NCBI RefSeq assembly: GCF_003628145.1
Contig: NZ_RBZV01000008.1
Location: forward strand, 124,001 to 188,000
Length of the DNA stretch: 64,000 nucleotides
Origin: Trinickia fusca
GTDB taxonomy: Bacteria > Pseudomonadota > Gammaproteobacteria > Burkholderiales > Burkholderiaceae
Reading direction: 5' to 3'
Positions 33,871 through 43,362 of the stretch are shown piece by piece. Numbering within the stretch: the stretch's first letter is position 1; every line of letters begins with the position of its first letter. The notes beneath the pieces were generated by a model, which saw only the letters and a program-made list of their open reading frames with translations, ran no database searches and had not been told where the DNA came from. The position numbers were made by a program, and so were the translations under genes.

Positions 33871-34470
33871 ATGGAAAAAAATCGATTGGAAGCGTTCAGT
33901 GATGGCGTGATGGCGGTCATCATCACCATCATGGTGCTCGAGCTGAAAGTCCCGCACGGGCAGGACCTTTCGGTGCTGGCGCCGTTGTGGTCGACGTGGA
34001 TCAGCTACGTGCTCAGCTTCATCTACGTCGGCATCTACTGGAACAATCATCACCATATGCTGCAGGTCGTCCGCAGCGTGAACGGCGGGATCCTGTGGAC
34101 GAACCTGCATCTGCTGTTCTGGCTGTCGTTGCTGCCATTCACGACGGGCTGGATGGGCGAGAACCATTTCGCGCGCTGGCCGACGATGCTTTACGGCTTC
34201 GACCTGCTCGCATGCGCAGTGGCGTGGTATCTGTTGCAGACGTGTCTTATCGAGCACCACGGCGCCGATAGCTTGCTTGCCCGGGCCGTGCGCGGCGACG
34301 CGAAACTTAAGCTCTCGGTCGTGTTGTACTTCGGCGGCCTGGGTGCTGCCGGGCTAGGCTGGCCCACCGTCGGCATCCTGCTGTTTGCCATCGTCGCGCT
34401 GTTCTGGATCGTGCCCGATCGCCGCATGGAGCGCGCGCTGGCCGAAGCGCAAAGCAAGCGGCAGCAATGA
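33871..34470 (+). CDS. TMEM175 family potassium channel
   Basis: 199 residues, six membrane segments in one repeat. The family hallmark FSDGVMAVIIT lies near the start (residues 9-19), followed by WISYVLSFIYVGIYWNNHHH. Bacterial TMEM175 proteins form tetrameric K+-permeable channels lacking a classic selectivity filter, with the FSD motif at the N-terminal helix. The C-terminus is short and basic. No partner gene is evident. Confidence 0.92.
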   Translation: MEKNRLEAFSDGVMAVIITIMVLELKVPHGQDLSVLAPLWSTWISYVLSFIYVGIYWNNHHHMLQVVRSVNGGILWTNLHLLFWLSLLPFTTGWMGENHFARWPTMLYGFDLLACAVAWYLLQTCLIEHHGADSLLARAVRGDAKLKLSVVLYFGGLGAAGLGWPTVGILLFAIVALFWIVPDRRMERALAEAQSKRQQ

Positions 34471-34611
34471 CGATTTGCACGGTCCAGGTTGTAGGACCTA
34501 GTCTGCGTCGATCGTCGGGATGTCGATTTCGGTGGGCCCCATTCGTCGTCATGTCGAGCAGTCCGTTTTGCGCGCGCCAGGCGTGCGCCCTTTTCTTTCA
34601 AGGTGCTGACA

Positions 34612-35271
34612 ATGACGCTGAAGCTTTTTGCCCACCCGTTTTCCTCCTACTGCCAGAAGGCCCTGACCGCACTCTACGAGAACGCCACGCCGTTCGAATG
34701 GTGCCTGCTGACGCCCGAGAACCCCGACGCGATGACGACGCTTGCCAAGCTCTGGCCGCACAAGCGCTTTCCAGTGCTCGTCGATGGCGACCGCACAATC
34801 ATGGAGGCCAGCATCATCATCGAATACCTGGGCCTCTACCATCCGGGGCCGGTCCGGTTGCTGCCATCCGATCCGCGCGCCGCGCTGCACGTGCGCACGA
34901 TGGATCGTTTCTTCGACAATTACGTCTCCACGCCGGTACAAAAGATCGTGTTCGACACGTTTCGGCCGGAAGGCGAGCACGATGTCCGCGGCGTGGCCGA
35001 CGCGCGCGCAATGCTCGAGACCTCCTATGCCTGGCTCGACAAGACGATGGCCGGACGCGAGTGGGCGGCCGGCGATACGTTCAGCCTCGCCGACTGCGGT
35101 GCCGCGCCGTTCCTGTTCTACGCCGACTGGACGCATCGCATCGACGCGTCGTTGACGAACGTGATCGCCTACCGGCAGCGACTGCTTGCACGGCCGTCGT
35201 TCGCGCGTGCGGTGGATGAAGCGCGCCCGTATCGACACCTGTTCCCGCTCGGGGCACCGGATCGCGACTAA
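34612..35271 (+). CDS. Glutathione S-transferase family protein
   Basis: 219 residues. A thioredoxin-like N-terminal domain (LKLFAHPFSSYCQKALTAL) with Ser/Cys near the glutathione site, the cis-Pro region RFPVLVDG and the GSH-contacting EASIIIEYL are followed by an all-helical C-terminal domain with the N-capping box FSLADCGAAPFLFY. I chose the ATG at 34612; a GTG at 34603 is possible. The role is detoxification or isomerisation; the substrate is unknown. Confidence 0.92.
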   Translation: MTLKLFAHPFSSYCQKALTALYENATPFEWCLLTPENPDAMTTLAKLWPHKRFPVLVDGDRTIMEASIIIEYLGLYHPGPVRLLPSDPRAALHVRTMDRFFDNYVSTPVQKIVFDTFRPEGEHDVRGVADARAMLETSYAWLDKTMAGREWAAGDTFSLADCGAAPFLFYADWTHRIDASLTNVIAYRQRLLARPSFARAVDEARPYRHLFPLGAPDRD

Positions 35272-35349
35272 CTCAATGCAGGCATCTTCCGCGCTGGCGA
35301 TTCGCGTGATTCGACGCTTTCGCCGGCGCGGTCGCTCGCGTCCCTAGCT

Positions 35350-35835
35350 TTAGCTTGCGCGCCGTGCGGCTTCGATCGGCGCATTGGCTTCGAATTTCGC
35401 GCGATGCGTCGAGAAGAACGTGCGCACGTTGCGGACGTTCGACGAGTTCGTGAAGAGGCGCCGCGCGAATTCATCGTAGGCGCTCATATCGGAGAGATCG
35501 GCCATGACGACGAAATCCGGGCCTGGCGAGACCCGATAGCACTGCGTGACCGCAGACTCGGCGCAGATATAGCCCTCAAACGCTTCGAAATCCTCGGCCG
35601 CCTGACGATCGAGGCTGACCTCGATGATTGCCGTCACGCTCATGCCCACCTTGCGGTGATCGACCAACGCGATTTCCCGCTGAATGACGCCCGCCTCCTT
35701 GAGCCGGCGCACGCGTCGCATGCACGTGGGAGCCGACGCGAGCACACGCTCGGCCAGCTCGGCATTCGAAATCGACGAATCGTATTGCAGGACGCGCAGG
35801 ATCCGGAGATCGAGCTCGTCTAAGTGGATGCTCAT
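35350..35835 (-). CDS. Lrp/AsnC family transcriptional regulator
   Basis: 161 residues: helix-turn-helix ([25 protein letters not shown]) and a RAM effector-binding domain. The recognition helix carries SAPTCMRRV where most relatives have SPxxVxxRV. Divergent from glmS across 188 bases, an arrangement I believe is common for glmS in Burkholderia. It may respond to an amino acid and influence glmS. Confidence 0.92.
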   Translation of the reverse strand: MSIHLDELDLRILRVLQYDSSISNAELAERVLASAPTCMRRVRRLKEAGVIQREIALVDHRKVGMSVTAIIEVSLDRQAAEDFEAFEGYICAESAVTQCYRVSPGPDFVVMADLSDMSAYDEFARRLFTNSSNVRNVRTFFSTHRAKFEANAPIEAARRAS

Positions 35836-36023
35836 CGCTTGTCTCTGTTGTCTCGATTATTGGAGTAATTGTCGGGTCGATGATGAAAGAATATTTCATG
35901 TCCCACGGCGATGATATCTCGATTTCATTTCGAGCGAAAATTCGAAAGAAAATTACATCGCACCGACCGTACTATCGCATCCAACGCCTGAACGAAACGG
36001 GCTCTTCAACGGAGTGTGCGGAT

Positions 36024-37853
36024 ATGTGTGGAATCGTCGGTGCGGTCGCTCAACGAAACGTCCTGCCTGATCTCGTCAACGGGCTGAAACGCCTCGAATA
36101 TCGAGGCTACGACTCGTGCGGCGTGACGGTACACCAAAACCGCATGCTCGTGCGTGCACGCAGCGTCGATCGGGTGGCGGCATTGCAGACCGAGATCGCG
36201 CAACGCGAACTGGCCGGTTATACGGGCATTGCGCATACGCGGTGGGCTACGCATGGCGAGCCTGTTACGGCGAATGCGCATCCGCACTTCTCGCCTAGTG
36301 ATGAGCGCCCGCGGATCGCCGCTTCGCACAACGGCATCATTGAAAACTACGAAGCGCTGCGGGCCGAGTTGCAAGGGCATGGGTATGTGTTCGCGAGTCA
36401 GACCGATAGTGAGGTGATCGCTCATCTCGTCGATCACCTGTATGACGGCGATCTGTTTGAAGCTGTGCGTGCGGCCGTTGCGCGTTTGCGTGGCAGCTTC
36501 GCTATTGCGGTGCTGTGCCGGGATGAGCCGCATCGGCTCGTCGGTGCGCGCAACGGCAGCCCACTTGTTGTTGGCGTGGGCGAAGGCGAGAACTTTCTCG
36601 CCTCGGATGCGATCGCGCTATCGAATATCACCGACCAGATTGCTTACCTAGAAAACGGCGATGTCGTCGATGTGCAGTTGCATCGGTATTGGATCGTCGA
36701 CGGCAACGGGCAGCGTGTCGAGCGGGCGGTGCGTACGGTTTCGGCTCATAGCGGTGCCGCTGATCTCGGGCCGTACCGCTATTACATGCAGAAGGAGATC
36801 TTCGAGCAGCCGCGTGCGGTTGCCGACACCTTGCAGGGCATCGACTCGATCATGCCGGAGTTGTTCGGCGACACCGCATGGCGCGTGTTCAATGCCGTCG
36901 ATTCGGTGTTGCTGCTTGCGTGTGGGGGCAGCTTTCATGCGGCGTTGACCGCGAAGTATTGGATCGAGAGCATCGCCCGGCTGCCGGTGCAGGTTGAGAT
37001 CGCTAGCGAGTTTCGGTATCGCGACGCTGTGCTCAGCGAAAACACGTTGGTTGTTGCTGTGTCGCAGAGTGGTGAGACGGCTGATGTGCTGGGTGCTGTC
37101 GAGGTGGCTAAGCAGATGGGGATGGCGAAGACGCTCGCGATCTGCAATGTGGCCACGAGTGCGCTCGTGCGTGAGTGTGCGTTGCACTTCATCACTAGGG
37201 CCGGGATTGAGATTGGCGTCGCCTCGACCAAGGCGTTTACTACGCAGCTCGTTGCGTTGTTTCTGCTTACGTTGTCGTTGGCTCAGGTGCGCGGGAAGCT
37301 GACCGATGAGGAGGAGAAGGAGCACTTGCGGGCATTGCGCCATCTTCCCGATGCGATGAGCAAGGTGCTTGCGCTCGAACCTAGCATCATCGCTTGGTCC
37401 GAGGTTCTGACTCGTAAGGAGAACATACTGTTCGTCGGGCGAGGAATGCATTATCCCGTTGCGCTCGAAGGGGCGCTGAAAATGAAGGAGATCTCGTATA
37501 TCCACGCCGAAGCTTATGCGGCCGGTGAGCTCAAGCATGGGCCGTTGGCGTTGGTCAGCGCAGAGATGCCGGTGGTGGCGGTCGCGCCTAATGACCGACT
37601 ACTCGAGAAGCTTAGGTCGAACATGCATGAGGTCAACGCGCGCGGCGGGAAGCTGTTCGTGTTTGCGGATGTGGATTGTGGGTTGTCGCCAGCGCCGGGG
37701 ATCGAGGTGATCAGGCTCGTGGAGCACTATGGGCCGCTTTCGCCGATCCTGCATACGCTTCCGATGCAGTTGCTCGCTTATCATGCCGCGCTCGCGAGGG
37801 GGACCGATATCGATAAGCCCAGGAATTTGGCCAAGTCGGTGACGGTGGAGTGA
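36024..37853 (+). CDS. glmS: Glutamine--fructose-6-phosphate aminotransferase (isomerizing)
   Basis: 609 residues, the length of E. coli GlmS. Start MCGIVGAV gives the N-terminal nucleophile Cys; the glutaminase domain carries [13 protein letters not shown] and [14 protein letters not shown]. Two SIS isomerase domains follow ([40 protein letters not shown]) and the end LAKSVTVE is standard. It makes glucosamine-6-phosphate for peptidoglycan and LPS. The ATG at 36024 has GGAG ten bases upstream; a frame open back to 35880 is rejected since Cys2 must be N-terminal. Codon use is noticeably richer in T-ending codons than in neighbours. Confidence 0.97.
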   Translation: MCGIVGAVAQRNVLPDLVNGLKRLEYRGYDSCGVTVHQNRMLVRARSVDRVAALQTEIAQRELAGYTGIAHTRWATHGEPVTANAHPHFSPSDERPRIAASHNGIIENYEALRAELQGHGYVFASQTDSEVIAHLVDHLYDGDLFEAVRAAVARLRGSFAIAVLCRDEPHRLVGARNGSPLVVGVGEGENFLASDAIALSNITDQIAYLENGDVVDVQLHRYWIVDGNGQRVERAVRTVSAHSGAADLGPYRYYMQKEIFEQPRAVADTLQGIDSIMPELFGDTAWRVFNAVDSVLLLACGGSFHAALTAKYWIESIARLPVQVEIASEFRYRDAVLSENTLVVAVSQSGETADVLGAVEVAKQMGMAKTLAICNVATSALVRECALHFITRAGIEIGVASTKAFTTQLVALFLLTLSLAQVRGKLTDEEEKEHLRALRHLPDAMSKVLALEPSIIAWSEVLTRKENILFVGRGMHYPVALEGALKMKEISYIHAEAYAAGELKHGPLALVSAEMPVVAVAPNDRLLEKLRSNMHEVNARGGKLFVFADVDCGLSPAPGIEVIRLVEHYGPLSPILHTLPMQLLAYHAALARGTDIDKPRNLAKSVTVE

Positions 37854-37958
37854 GGGGGGCTGCCTCTTCGATTCCGGCCGCCTTCTTGCAAGGCGCGTGA
37901 CGCTCGTGCTATCTATTCGCCCCTCAATATACAAAAAACTACCGAGGGCCTCAGCAGA

Positions 37959-38540
37959 ATGAGACGTAGCTATCTGAAAATCGGCGATAAATCGTCGGTC
38001 GGCGGAACTGTAGCAGAAGGCATACCGAAGACAACCCATTACGGCACCGAACTCACCTTCATAGGGGCGCAGGTCGTTTGTCCAGCCTGCAAATCTGTGG
38101 GTCACATTGCCGCGAAGGGTCCGCGCCGGCCCGGTTCGATGATGGGTAAAGAGCCCGCCCTGGAAGGAGACATCTGCGTATGCAAGTGTAGCTCGCCACC
38201 CGTAATGCTTCCCTCTCAGTCCAATATGTACGAGAGCTTCGAAAGCCACGAACTGGCGAGCATGGGCTACGGACCCGCGGGCAACTACTTGGCCGACGAG
38301 CCGGCAGGCGAGCACTGGATTCGATTCTCGCTGAGCGATGCAGGCAGTTGCGAAGGCCTGCATTGCCGCGCCCACTTCGCCGATGGCTCCGTTGAAGAAG
38401 GCGTCTTCGACGCCGACAACAAAGTCCATTTTGATCGCCCCAACGCCTCCGCGTGCCGGCGGGTCGATGTCGTGCTCGACGGCGGTCGGACGAGCGGCCA
38501 GTCGGCGATGGGCAACATTCTGATGGCGATGGCGGGGTAA
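37959..38540 (+). CDS. PAAR domain protein (type VI secretion spike tip)
   Basis: 193 residues. The first ~90 are a PAAR domain: KIGDKSSVGGTVAEG, THYGTELTFIGAQVVCPACKSVGHI, and KEPALEGDICVCKC with Cys/His residues that bind the metal at the tip of the cone. The remaining ~100 residues are a beta-rich extension (DGSVEEGVFDADNKVHFDRPN). PAAR proteins cap VgrG and carry effectors. It lies two bases before the next gene, which is therefore its likely cargo. No VgrG or sheath gene lies in the window, so this is an orphan effector cassette. Confidence 0.9.
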   Translation: MRRSYLKIGDKSSVGGTVAEGIPKTTHYGTELTFIGAQVVCPACKSVGHIAAKGPRRPGSMMGKEPALEGDICVCKCSSPPVMLPSQSNMYESFESHELASMGYGPAGNYLADEPAGEHWIRFSLSDAGSCEGLHCRAHFADGSVEEGVFDADNKVHFDRPNASACRRVDVVLDGGRTSGQSAMGNILMAMAG

Positions 38541-38542
38541 AC

Positions 38543-39340
38543 ATGGCGGATACGACAGCAAGCAAGAACACGGTCGCCAGCGGCTCGTTCAACACCCAGC
38601 AGGTTCATGACATCAAGAGTGGTCTGCTGGAAGCAGCCATCGCGGACTACGAAGCAATCGCCACGACCTTCGCCGTCAACGCAATCAGCGACGACAAGGT
38701 TCGCCAGCAATATAGCAAGCACATCAGCGAAATATCCGACCAGGTGAGGCAGGAAGTTGCCAACGGCAACATGACCGTGAAAGAGGGTGCGGAATATTGC
38801 AGCCAACTGCGCGACAAGCTCTTCGTCGAGTATCGAAAGTACACGTCCGCCGTCGGAGTCGCGAAGGCCGAGGCACTGAAGCTCAAATCCAGAGGATTCG
38901 ACTACTACCTGAACAAGTACGCTCAGGCTCAGTTCGGTAAGAACTTCGATGTGCTGACGACTGAAGAGCGTAATGCTGTCTACTACACGGTGCTGAAGAA
39001 AGCCGGCGGTGCCAACGCCGATGTCTCAGCCAAGGTCCGCCGATTGCAAGTCAGCGCCCGAGTCGCCATCCTATTCACGGCTATCATCGCGACCGGCGAG
39101 GTCATTGGCGCCAGGGACAAAGTGAAAGAGGCCGCACGACAGGGGAGCATCATCGCAGGCGGCATGATTGGTGGAAGCCTCGCAGGGCTCGCTGTTTCAT
39201 TCGTTTGCGGCCCCGCTGAGCCCGCGTGCGCTGTCGCGCTGGTGCTCATCGGGAGTAACCTGGGAGGAATGGCAGCCGAAGCCGGAAACGACATGTACCA
39301 GGAAGAACTGCCTGTGTTCATGCACTGGATGAACGACTAA
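38543..39340 (+). CDS. Probable T6SS effector with glycine-zipper membrane region
   Basis: 265 residues. The N-terminal ~180 are helical and charged (ISEISDQVRQEVANGNMT ...), with no enzyme motif I can see. The C-terminal third has two Gly/Ala-rich hydrophobic helices: GSIIAGGMIGGSLAGLAVSF and ACAVALVLIGSNLGGMAAEAG, separated by a Cys-Pro turn. Glycine zippers of this sort occur in pore-forming and membrane-targeted T6SS effectors. It starts two bases after the PAAR gene and is followed by a small two-helix membrane protein, a likely immunity factor. Pore formation is inferred. Confidence 0.7.
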   Translation: MADTTASKNTVASGSFNTQQVHDIKSGLLEAAIADYEAIATTFAVNAISDDKVRQQYSKHISEISDQVRQEVANGNMTVKEGAEYCSQLRDKLFVEYRKYTSAVGVAKAEALKLKSRGFDYYLNKYAQAQFGKNFDVLTTEERNAVYYTVLKKAGGANADVSAKVRRLQVSARVAILFTAIIATGEVIGARDKVKEAARQGSIIAGGMIGGSLAGLAVSFVCGPAEPACAVALVLIGSNLGGMAAEAGNDMYQEELPVFMHWMND

Positions 39341-39355
39341 GCGGAACGCCGAAAA

Positions 39356-39580
39356 ATGTCGACGCCAATATTCATAGTTCTTTTCGTGCTCTTCGTCGGT
39401 GCCGCCGTGTTAATTATCATCAATATCACGGATGACCCGGGCATCGACTACTGGGACCTCGACGGGGAGAACAAACCTCCTGTGTCCAAGCTCGATGTCC
39501 TCCGAAACAAGCCAGTATTCTACGGCGCAGGGGCGGTGCTCATCGGTACCTTCATTGCTTACCTATTGGTACGCCGCTAA
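39356..39580 (+). CDS. Small two-helix membrane protein, candidate immunity protein
   Basis: 74 residues: a first membrane helix (IFIVLFVLFVGAAVLIII), an acidic periplasmic or cytoplasmic loop (DDPGIDYWDLDGE) and a second helix (VFYGAGAVLIGTFIAYLLV) ending in RR. It lies 15 bases after the effector candidate and abuts the next gene with no gap. Size, topology and position suit an immunity protein that blocks a pore-forming effector in the inner membrane. I know no named family for it. Confidence 0.65.
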   Translation: MSTPIFIVLFVLFVGAAVLIIINITDDPGIDYWDLDGENKPPVSKLDVLRNKPVFYGAGAVLIGTFIAYLLVRR

Positions 39581-40017
39581 ATGAAGGTCATCGACGTGAA
39601 AAAGCAATACATCGCGCCGATGTCGCTTTGGCTTGGGGTGCGCAAACGGTTCCTAGATACGGAGCTCTTCATTGAGCCCGTGTGGGTTGGCTCGGGCGAC
39701 ACGTGCAGACCTGTGGTCTTTGTTGCACGCGTCCTCGCGGAATCTTATGCCTATCTACGAAACAAGTACCACGGACCGACGCTAACAACACTTGGAAAGT
39801 CGTCGCATTGCACGACTTCAACTTGCTGAGCCACGCTCGAGGCATCAACGGACCGCTCTACTGCATGATAGCCTCTGGGTTCTCCATGGAAGACGCGGAC
39901 AGCGTCACAGTCTATGAGCGATCTCTACCGAACCCGATGGTGCCCGAAGCAGAATGTGCTTCCGCTGGAGTGCACTCAATAATTGAGGCGGGCGTATCCG
40001 CTCATTGCGAAAGCTAA
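39581..40017 (+). pseudogene. Frameshifted gene in T6SS cassette
   Basis: Two overlapping frames make one sensible protein of about 145 residues. The first runs MKVIDVKKQYIAPMSLWLG ... NKYHGP. The second continues DANNTWKVVALHDFNLL ... VSAHCES. The switch is at about 39776-39781, where CCGACGCT would read correctly as CCGGACGCT; loss of one G explains it. Its start abuts the stop of the small membrane gene and its end lies three bases from the next ATG, so it was part of the operon. It may be a decayed accessory or immunity gene, or a sequencing error. I do not recognise the family. Confidence 0.75.
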
Positions 40018-40020
40018 ACC

Positions 40021-40686
40021 ATGTTTGACATCATTTTTGGAACGGCGCACGCCATCTACATCGCGGGCGCACTGGTCGGAAGCATCATCCTGTGGCCGGA
40101 CCAGACTTACCCACTTCACAAAGCCCCCGAGGAACGGGAAATGGTAGAAGTCGTCGGCTTTCATCCTCAGTGGTACAAGGCAGACTCGAAGTGCCATTAC
40201 ACCGGCCTCATCGTCCCGTACGTGCGCGACTGGCCCGAAACCGTGCGCCGCGGCCAGGAGGAAGAAATACTTTCGCCGGACCTCGAGCATACGGCCGGAC
40301 ACGCTGTCATCTTGGACACGAAGACGTGTCCGGGGAAAGAAGACGAGACGGTTTTCCTCGTCGACGCAGTGGAGCGCAATTTCGGCGCCCTCGGTGGTGG
40401 CACAGACTTCCACTTCGACGACCCAGACACCATCAAGCCCGAGTACAAACCGAAGTGGTTGCCGCAAGTAATGCAACGCATCGAGCGCGTGGCTGAGCAC
40501 GACGGGAACGCCAAGGAACTTCTTAAGGCAATCACCGCGCTCGAGCATGACCGTGCAACCAAGGCGCAGGCAGCTGTAGCGGCGGCGTCTAACGCGACCG
40601 CCGCCAGCGCCGACGCGGCGGCGGCACCGGCAAGTGCGTCGGTGTCAACCAGTGAACCGGCCATCCCAACCGCTAATACCGACTAA
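40021..40686 (+). CDS. Hypothetical protein of T6SS cassette, 221 aa
   Basis: A hydrophobic N-terminal segment (HAIYIAGALVGSIILW) is followed by a soluble domain with several conserved-looking Tyr/Trp/Pro residues (VVGFHPQWYKADSKCHYTG, FHFDDPDTIKPEYKPKW). The last ~50 residues are an Ala/Ser/Thr-rich, disordered tail. It is anchored in the membrane, probably as the last gene of the PAAR operon. A role in effector handling or protection is plausible; I see no defining motif. Confidence 0.6.
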   Translation: MFDIIFGTAHAIYIAGALVGSIILWPDQTYPLHKAPEEREMVEVVGFHPQWYKADSKCHYTGLIVPYVRDWPETVRRGQEEEILSPDLEHTAGHAVILDTKTCPGKEDETVFLVDAVERNFGALGGGTDFHFDDPDTIKPEYKPKWLPQVMQRIERVAEHDGNAKELLKAITALEHDRATKAQAAVAAASNATAASADAAAAPASASVSTSEPAIPTANTD

Positions 40687-40960
40687 CCGGGGTTGGCGCA
40701 GCCCGTTGCAAACATGCGCCATGTGGCCGGGGCATGCCACCTTGTGGCCCGGTTCGCGATGGTGGCGATGAAACCGCCCGCCGTTGTTTGCACGCGACAC
40801 CCATCGGTGAGAGCGCGCATATCGCACTGGTCGTCGGAACAGGCTTCAAGCATTTGTCGAGCTTACCCGCGATTCGGCCTGCGAAGCACCGAAGGTGCGC
40901 CGCTAGCGGCGTCGCGGACGGCTTCAAGAAGATTGACGACAGCACACAAGAATCGTTACC
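40687..40960. other. Non-coding stretch, possible dispersed element
   Basis: No credible gene. The sequence begins with a Gly/Cys/Thr-like codon pattern on both strands and contains repeated motifs (GGCGCAGCCCGTTGCAAACA, ATGGTGGCGATGAAACC) that, from general familiarity, resemble leader-like elements found several times in Burkholderia genomes. I cannot confirm copies from this window. It directly precedes the cobalamin riboswitch. Confidence 0.3.
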
Positions 40961-40972
40961 CTCCCGCGCTGA

Positions 40973-41146
40973 TGGTTCCCATCAAAGGGATCAAAAGGGA
41001 ACGCAGTAGAAGCGTCGATGCTTCGAGTCTGCGGCTGCCCCCGCAACTGTAAGCGGCGAGTCCGGGCCACTCATGACCACTGGGAAACTGGGAAGGTCGG
41101 CATCGGACGATGACCTGCGAGCCAGGAGACCTGCCATCAACCGAGG
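40973..41146 (+). ncRNA. Cobalamin (B12) riboswitch
   Basis: The conserved core is plain: GGCTGCCCCCGCAACTGTAA at about 41032-41051, then GGGAAGGTCGG and the B12 box GCCAGGAGACCTGCC at 41121-41135. The paired element GGTTCCC / GGGAACG at the 5' end closes P1-like helices. About 95 bases separate it from the TonB-receptor ATG. Binding adenosylcobalamin should block ribosome access or terminate transcription, so the receptor is made when B12 is scarce. Exact ends are approximate. Confidence 0.95.
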
Positions 41147-41240
41147 TCCAAGCAGCCGTGCCGGGCGGGGTGTCCCGATGCGCTAGCGCCGCATGATGCG
41201 GTCGCATGTTGCAAGGACAGCCCCGATCTCAGGTTCTGTC

Positions 41241-43220
41241 ATGTCCATCGTTGTGAAAGCGGCGCCCTCTCAGGGCGCCTTTCGTCGTAGCGCCGCCGGC
41301 GTCTGCGCTACGCTCGCCGTCTCGCTCGGTGCGCCCATCGCCCACGCCGCGGACGATTCGGTCTCCGCGCAAACTAGCGCTGCGCTGCCCGTCGCCGAAA
41401 CCACGCTGCCGAACATCCTCGTCATCGGCGATACCCAGCATCTGCCGCAGTCGTTCGATCAGCGCTATGCGACGACTCATGTGCTCACGCGCCAGGATCT
41501 CGACCGCCTGTCGCCCGCGTCCCCCAGCATCACAGACGTGCTGGCCACGCTGCCCGGCATCACCGTGTCGCAAAGCGGTGGCCCAGGCGCCGCGTCTTCT
41601 GTCAGCATCCGAGGCTCGTCGGCCCAGCAGGTCGCCGTGTTCATCGACGGCATCCGCGTCGGCTCCGCCACAACGGGCATCGCCGAGTGGGCGGATCTAC
41701 CGACCGAGGCCTTCGACCGCGTCGAGGTGATTTCGGGGCCGGCCGCCGCGTCGTTCGGCGCGGACGCAGTGGGCGGCGTGGTGCAGCTCTTCACGCGCCA
41801 TGCGTCGAATCAGCCCAACCAGACCTCGATCTCGTTCGGAGGCGGCTCGAACAAGACCTTCGACACGCAGGTCCGTACCTCCGGCACCGTGCCTTCGACG
41901 GGGCCGCTTTCCGCCCTTGCCGGACTCACGTACTCGCTCGGATTGCACGACTACAACACGGCCGGCATCGATGCGACCCAGCCGTATGCGTTCGGCCACG
42001 AGGATGGCCGCAACCCCTATCACGCGCAGAACATCGATGCGCGGCTCGGCTATGCCCATGGCAATTGGTCGATCTCCACGTTCGCGCTTTACCATCGGTC
42101 CAATCTTTCCTACGACAACATCGACGGGGACGACTGGCAGCTCGATCACCAGCTGACGACAGGTGTGGCGTTTCATTGGGACATTACCCCGGACACCCAG
42201 TTCGACCAGTCGATCGGCTATGCGAACGACCATCAGTTCTACTACGCTGTCTCCCCGACGTTTCCGACCGATGAAATCGACTCGACGCGCCTCAGCACGT
42301 CGACCTCGCTGACGCATCAGGAACGTGGACTCAAGCTGTTTGGCCTGCCGCTGTCGGGCGAGACGAAGCTCGCGTACGACTTTTCGCGCGAACAAGCGTT
42401 CTTGCCTGTCGACATCCCGACGGGCGTGCCGACGCGCAACGATTCGGCGGTGTCGCTCCATCAGGCGGCCACGCTGGGCGCGTTCACGATGTTCCTCGCC
42501 GGGCGCCACGAGATTGTCCAAGGCCGGACGGTCAACACGGGTAACGTCGCGCTCTCTTATGCGATCACACCGGTCTACACGGCGCGGCTGTCGTATGGCA
42601 ACGCGTTCCGCCTGCCGACGTTCAACGACCTGTACTACCCACAGTACGGCAACCCGAACCTGCGGCCCGAGCGCAGCGATACGGTTGAGGCGGCACTCGA
42701 CGCATCCACCGCATTCGGCACGTTTTCCGCGGCGATTTACGATACGCGAGTGCATGATCTGATTGCGTACAACGCGGCGACGTTCGCACCGGACAACATC
42801 GGGCGGGCGCACATTCAAGGCATCGACCTCTCGTACAAGGGCACGCTCGCCAAGACCACGTCCGTCAGAATTGCCGTGGGCATCCTGAATCCGCAGGACG
42901 TCACCGACCAGACCTGGCTCAATCGCCGTCCGCGCCAGACAGCTAGCCTGCGCGTCGATCACACGTGGGATGAGTTCCAGTTGCACGCGCTCAGCACCGG
43001 ACTCTCCGTGCTGTATGGTGGACCGACCTTCGACGATCAGATCAACACGATTTATCTCCCGTCCTATACGACGGTCAGCCTGCGCGCGACGTACAAGGTC
43101 AATGCGCATCTCACCGTGTCGGCGAACCTGTCGAACGTCTTCGACCGGCAGTACATGACCGCGTACGGCTACAACTCGTTGGGACGTACGGCCTTCGGCA
43201 AGCTCGCATATACGTTCTGA
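41241..43220 (+). CDS. btuB: TonB-dependent cobalamin receptor (BtuB-like)
   Basis: 659 residues: signal peptide (cleavage near IAHAA-DDS), a plug domain (ITDVLATLPGITVSQSGGPG, SVSIRGSSAQQVAVFIDGIR, RVEVISGPAAASFGADAVGG) and a 22-strand barrel ending in GKLAYTF with the C-terminal Phe. The riboswitch directly upstream makes cobalamin or a corrinoid the likely ligand. I chose the ATG at 41241; a longer frame to 41193 overlaps the leader. No ABC importer or cobalamin gene follows, so it depends on BtuCDF encoded elsewhere. Confidence 0.93.
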   Translation: MSIVVKAAPSQGAFRRSAAGVCATLAVSLGAPIAHAADDSVSAQTSAALPVAETTLPNILVIGDTQHLPQSFDQRYATTHVLTRQDLDRLSPASPSITDVLATLPGITVSQSGGPGAASSVSIRGSSAQQVAVFIDGIRVGSATTGIAEWADLPTEAFDRVEVISGPAAASFGADAVGGVVQLFTRHASNQPNQTSISFGGGSNKTFDTQVRTSGTVPSTGPLSALAGLTYSLGLHDYNTAGIDATQPYAFGHEDGRNPYHAQNIDARLGYAHGNWSISTFALYHRSNLSYDNIDGDDWQLDHQLTTGVAFHWDITPDTQFDQSIGYANDHQFYYAVSPTFPTDEIDSTRLSTSTSLTHQERGLKLFGLPLSGETKLAYDFSREQAFLPVDIPTGVPTRNDSAVSLHQAATLGAFTMFLAGRHEIVQGRTVNTGNVALSYAITPVYTARLSYGNAFRLPTFNDLYYPQYGNPNLRPERSDTVEAALDASTAFGTFSAAIYDTRVHDLIAYNAATFAPDNIGRAHIQGIDLSYKGTLAKTTSVRIAVGILNPQDVTDQTWLNRRPRQTASLRVDHTWDEFQLHALSTGLSVLYGGPTFDDQINTIYLPSYTTVSLRATYKVNAHLTVSANLSNVFDRQYMTAYGYNSLGRTAFGKLAYTF

Positions 43221-43362
43221 ACGACAAGACAGTGTCGCGCTCCTGAGTCCGGACACATCACGGGTGGGCCGTCGTCACGACGGCCCACGATTGCCGTTCA
43301 GGAGATCCATCGGATGCGGACAATGCAAGCCCGTTCGCGGGCTTCAGGCGTTGCCATCGAAC

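Noticed and set aside
35880-36023. N-terminal extension of glmS
   Set aside because: GlmS needs Cys at position 2 after Met removal, so the start must be at 36024.
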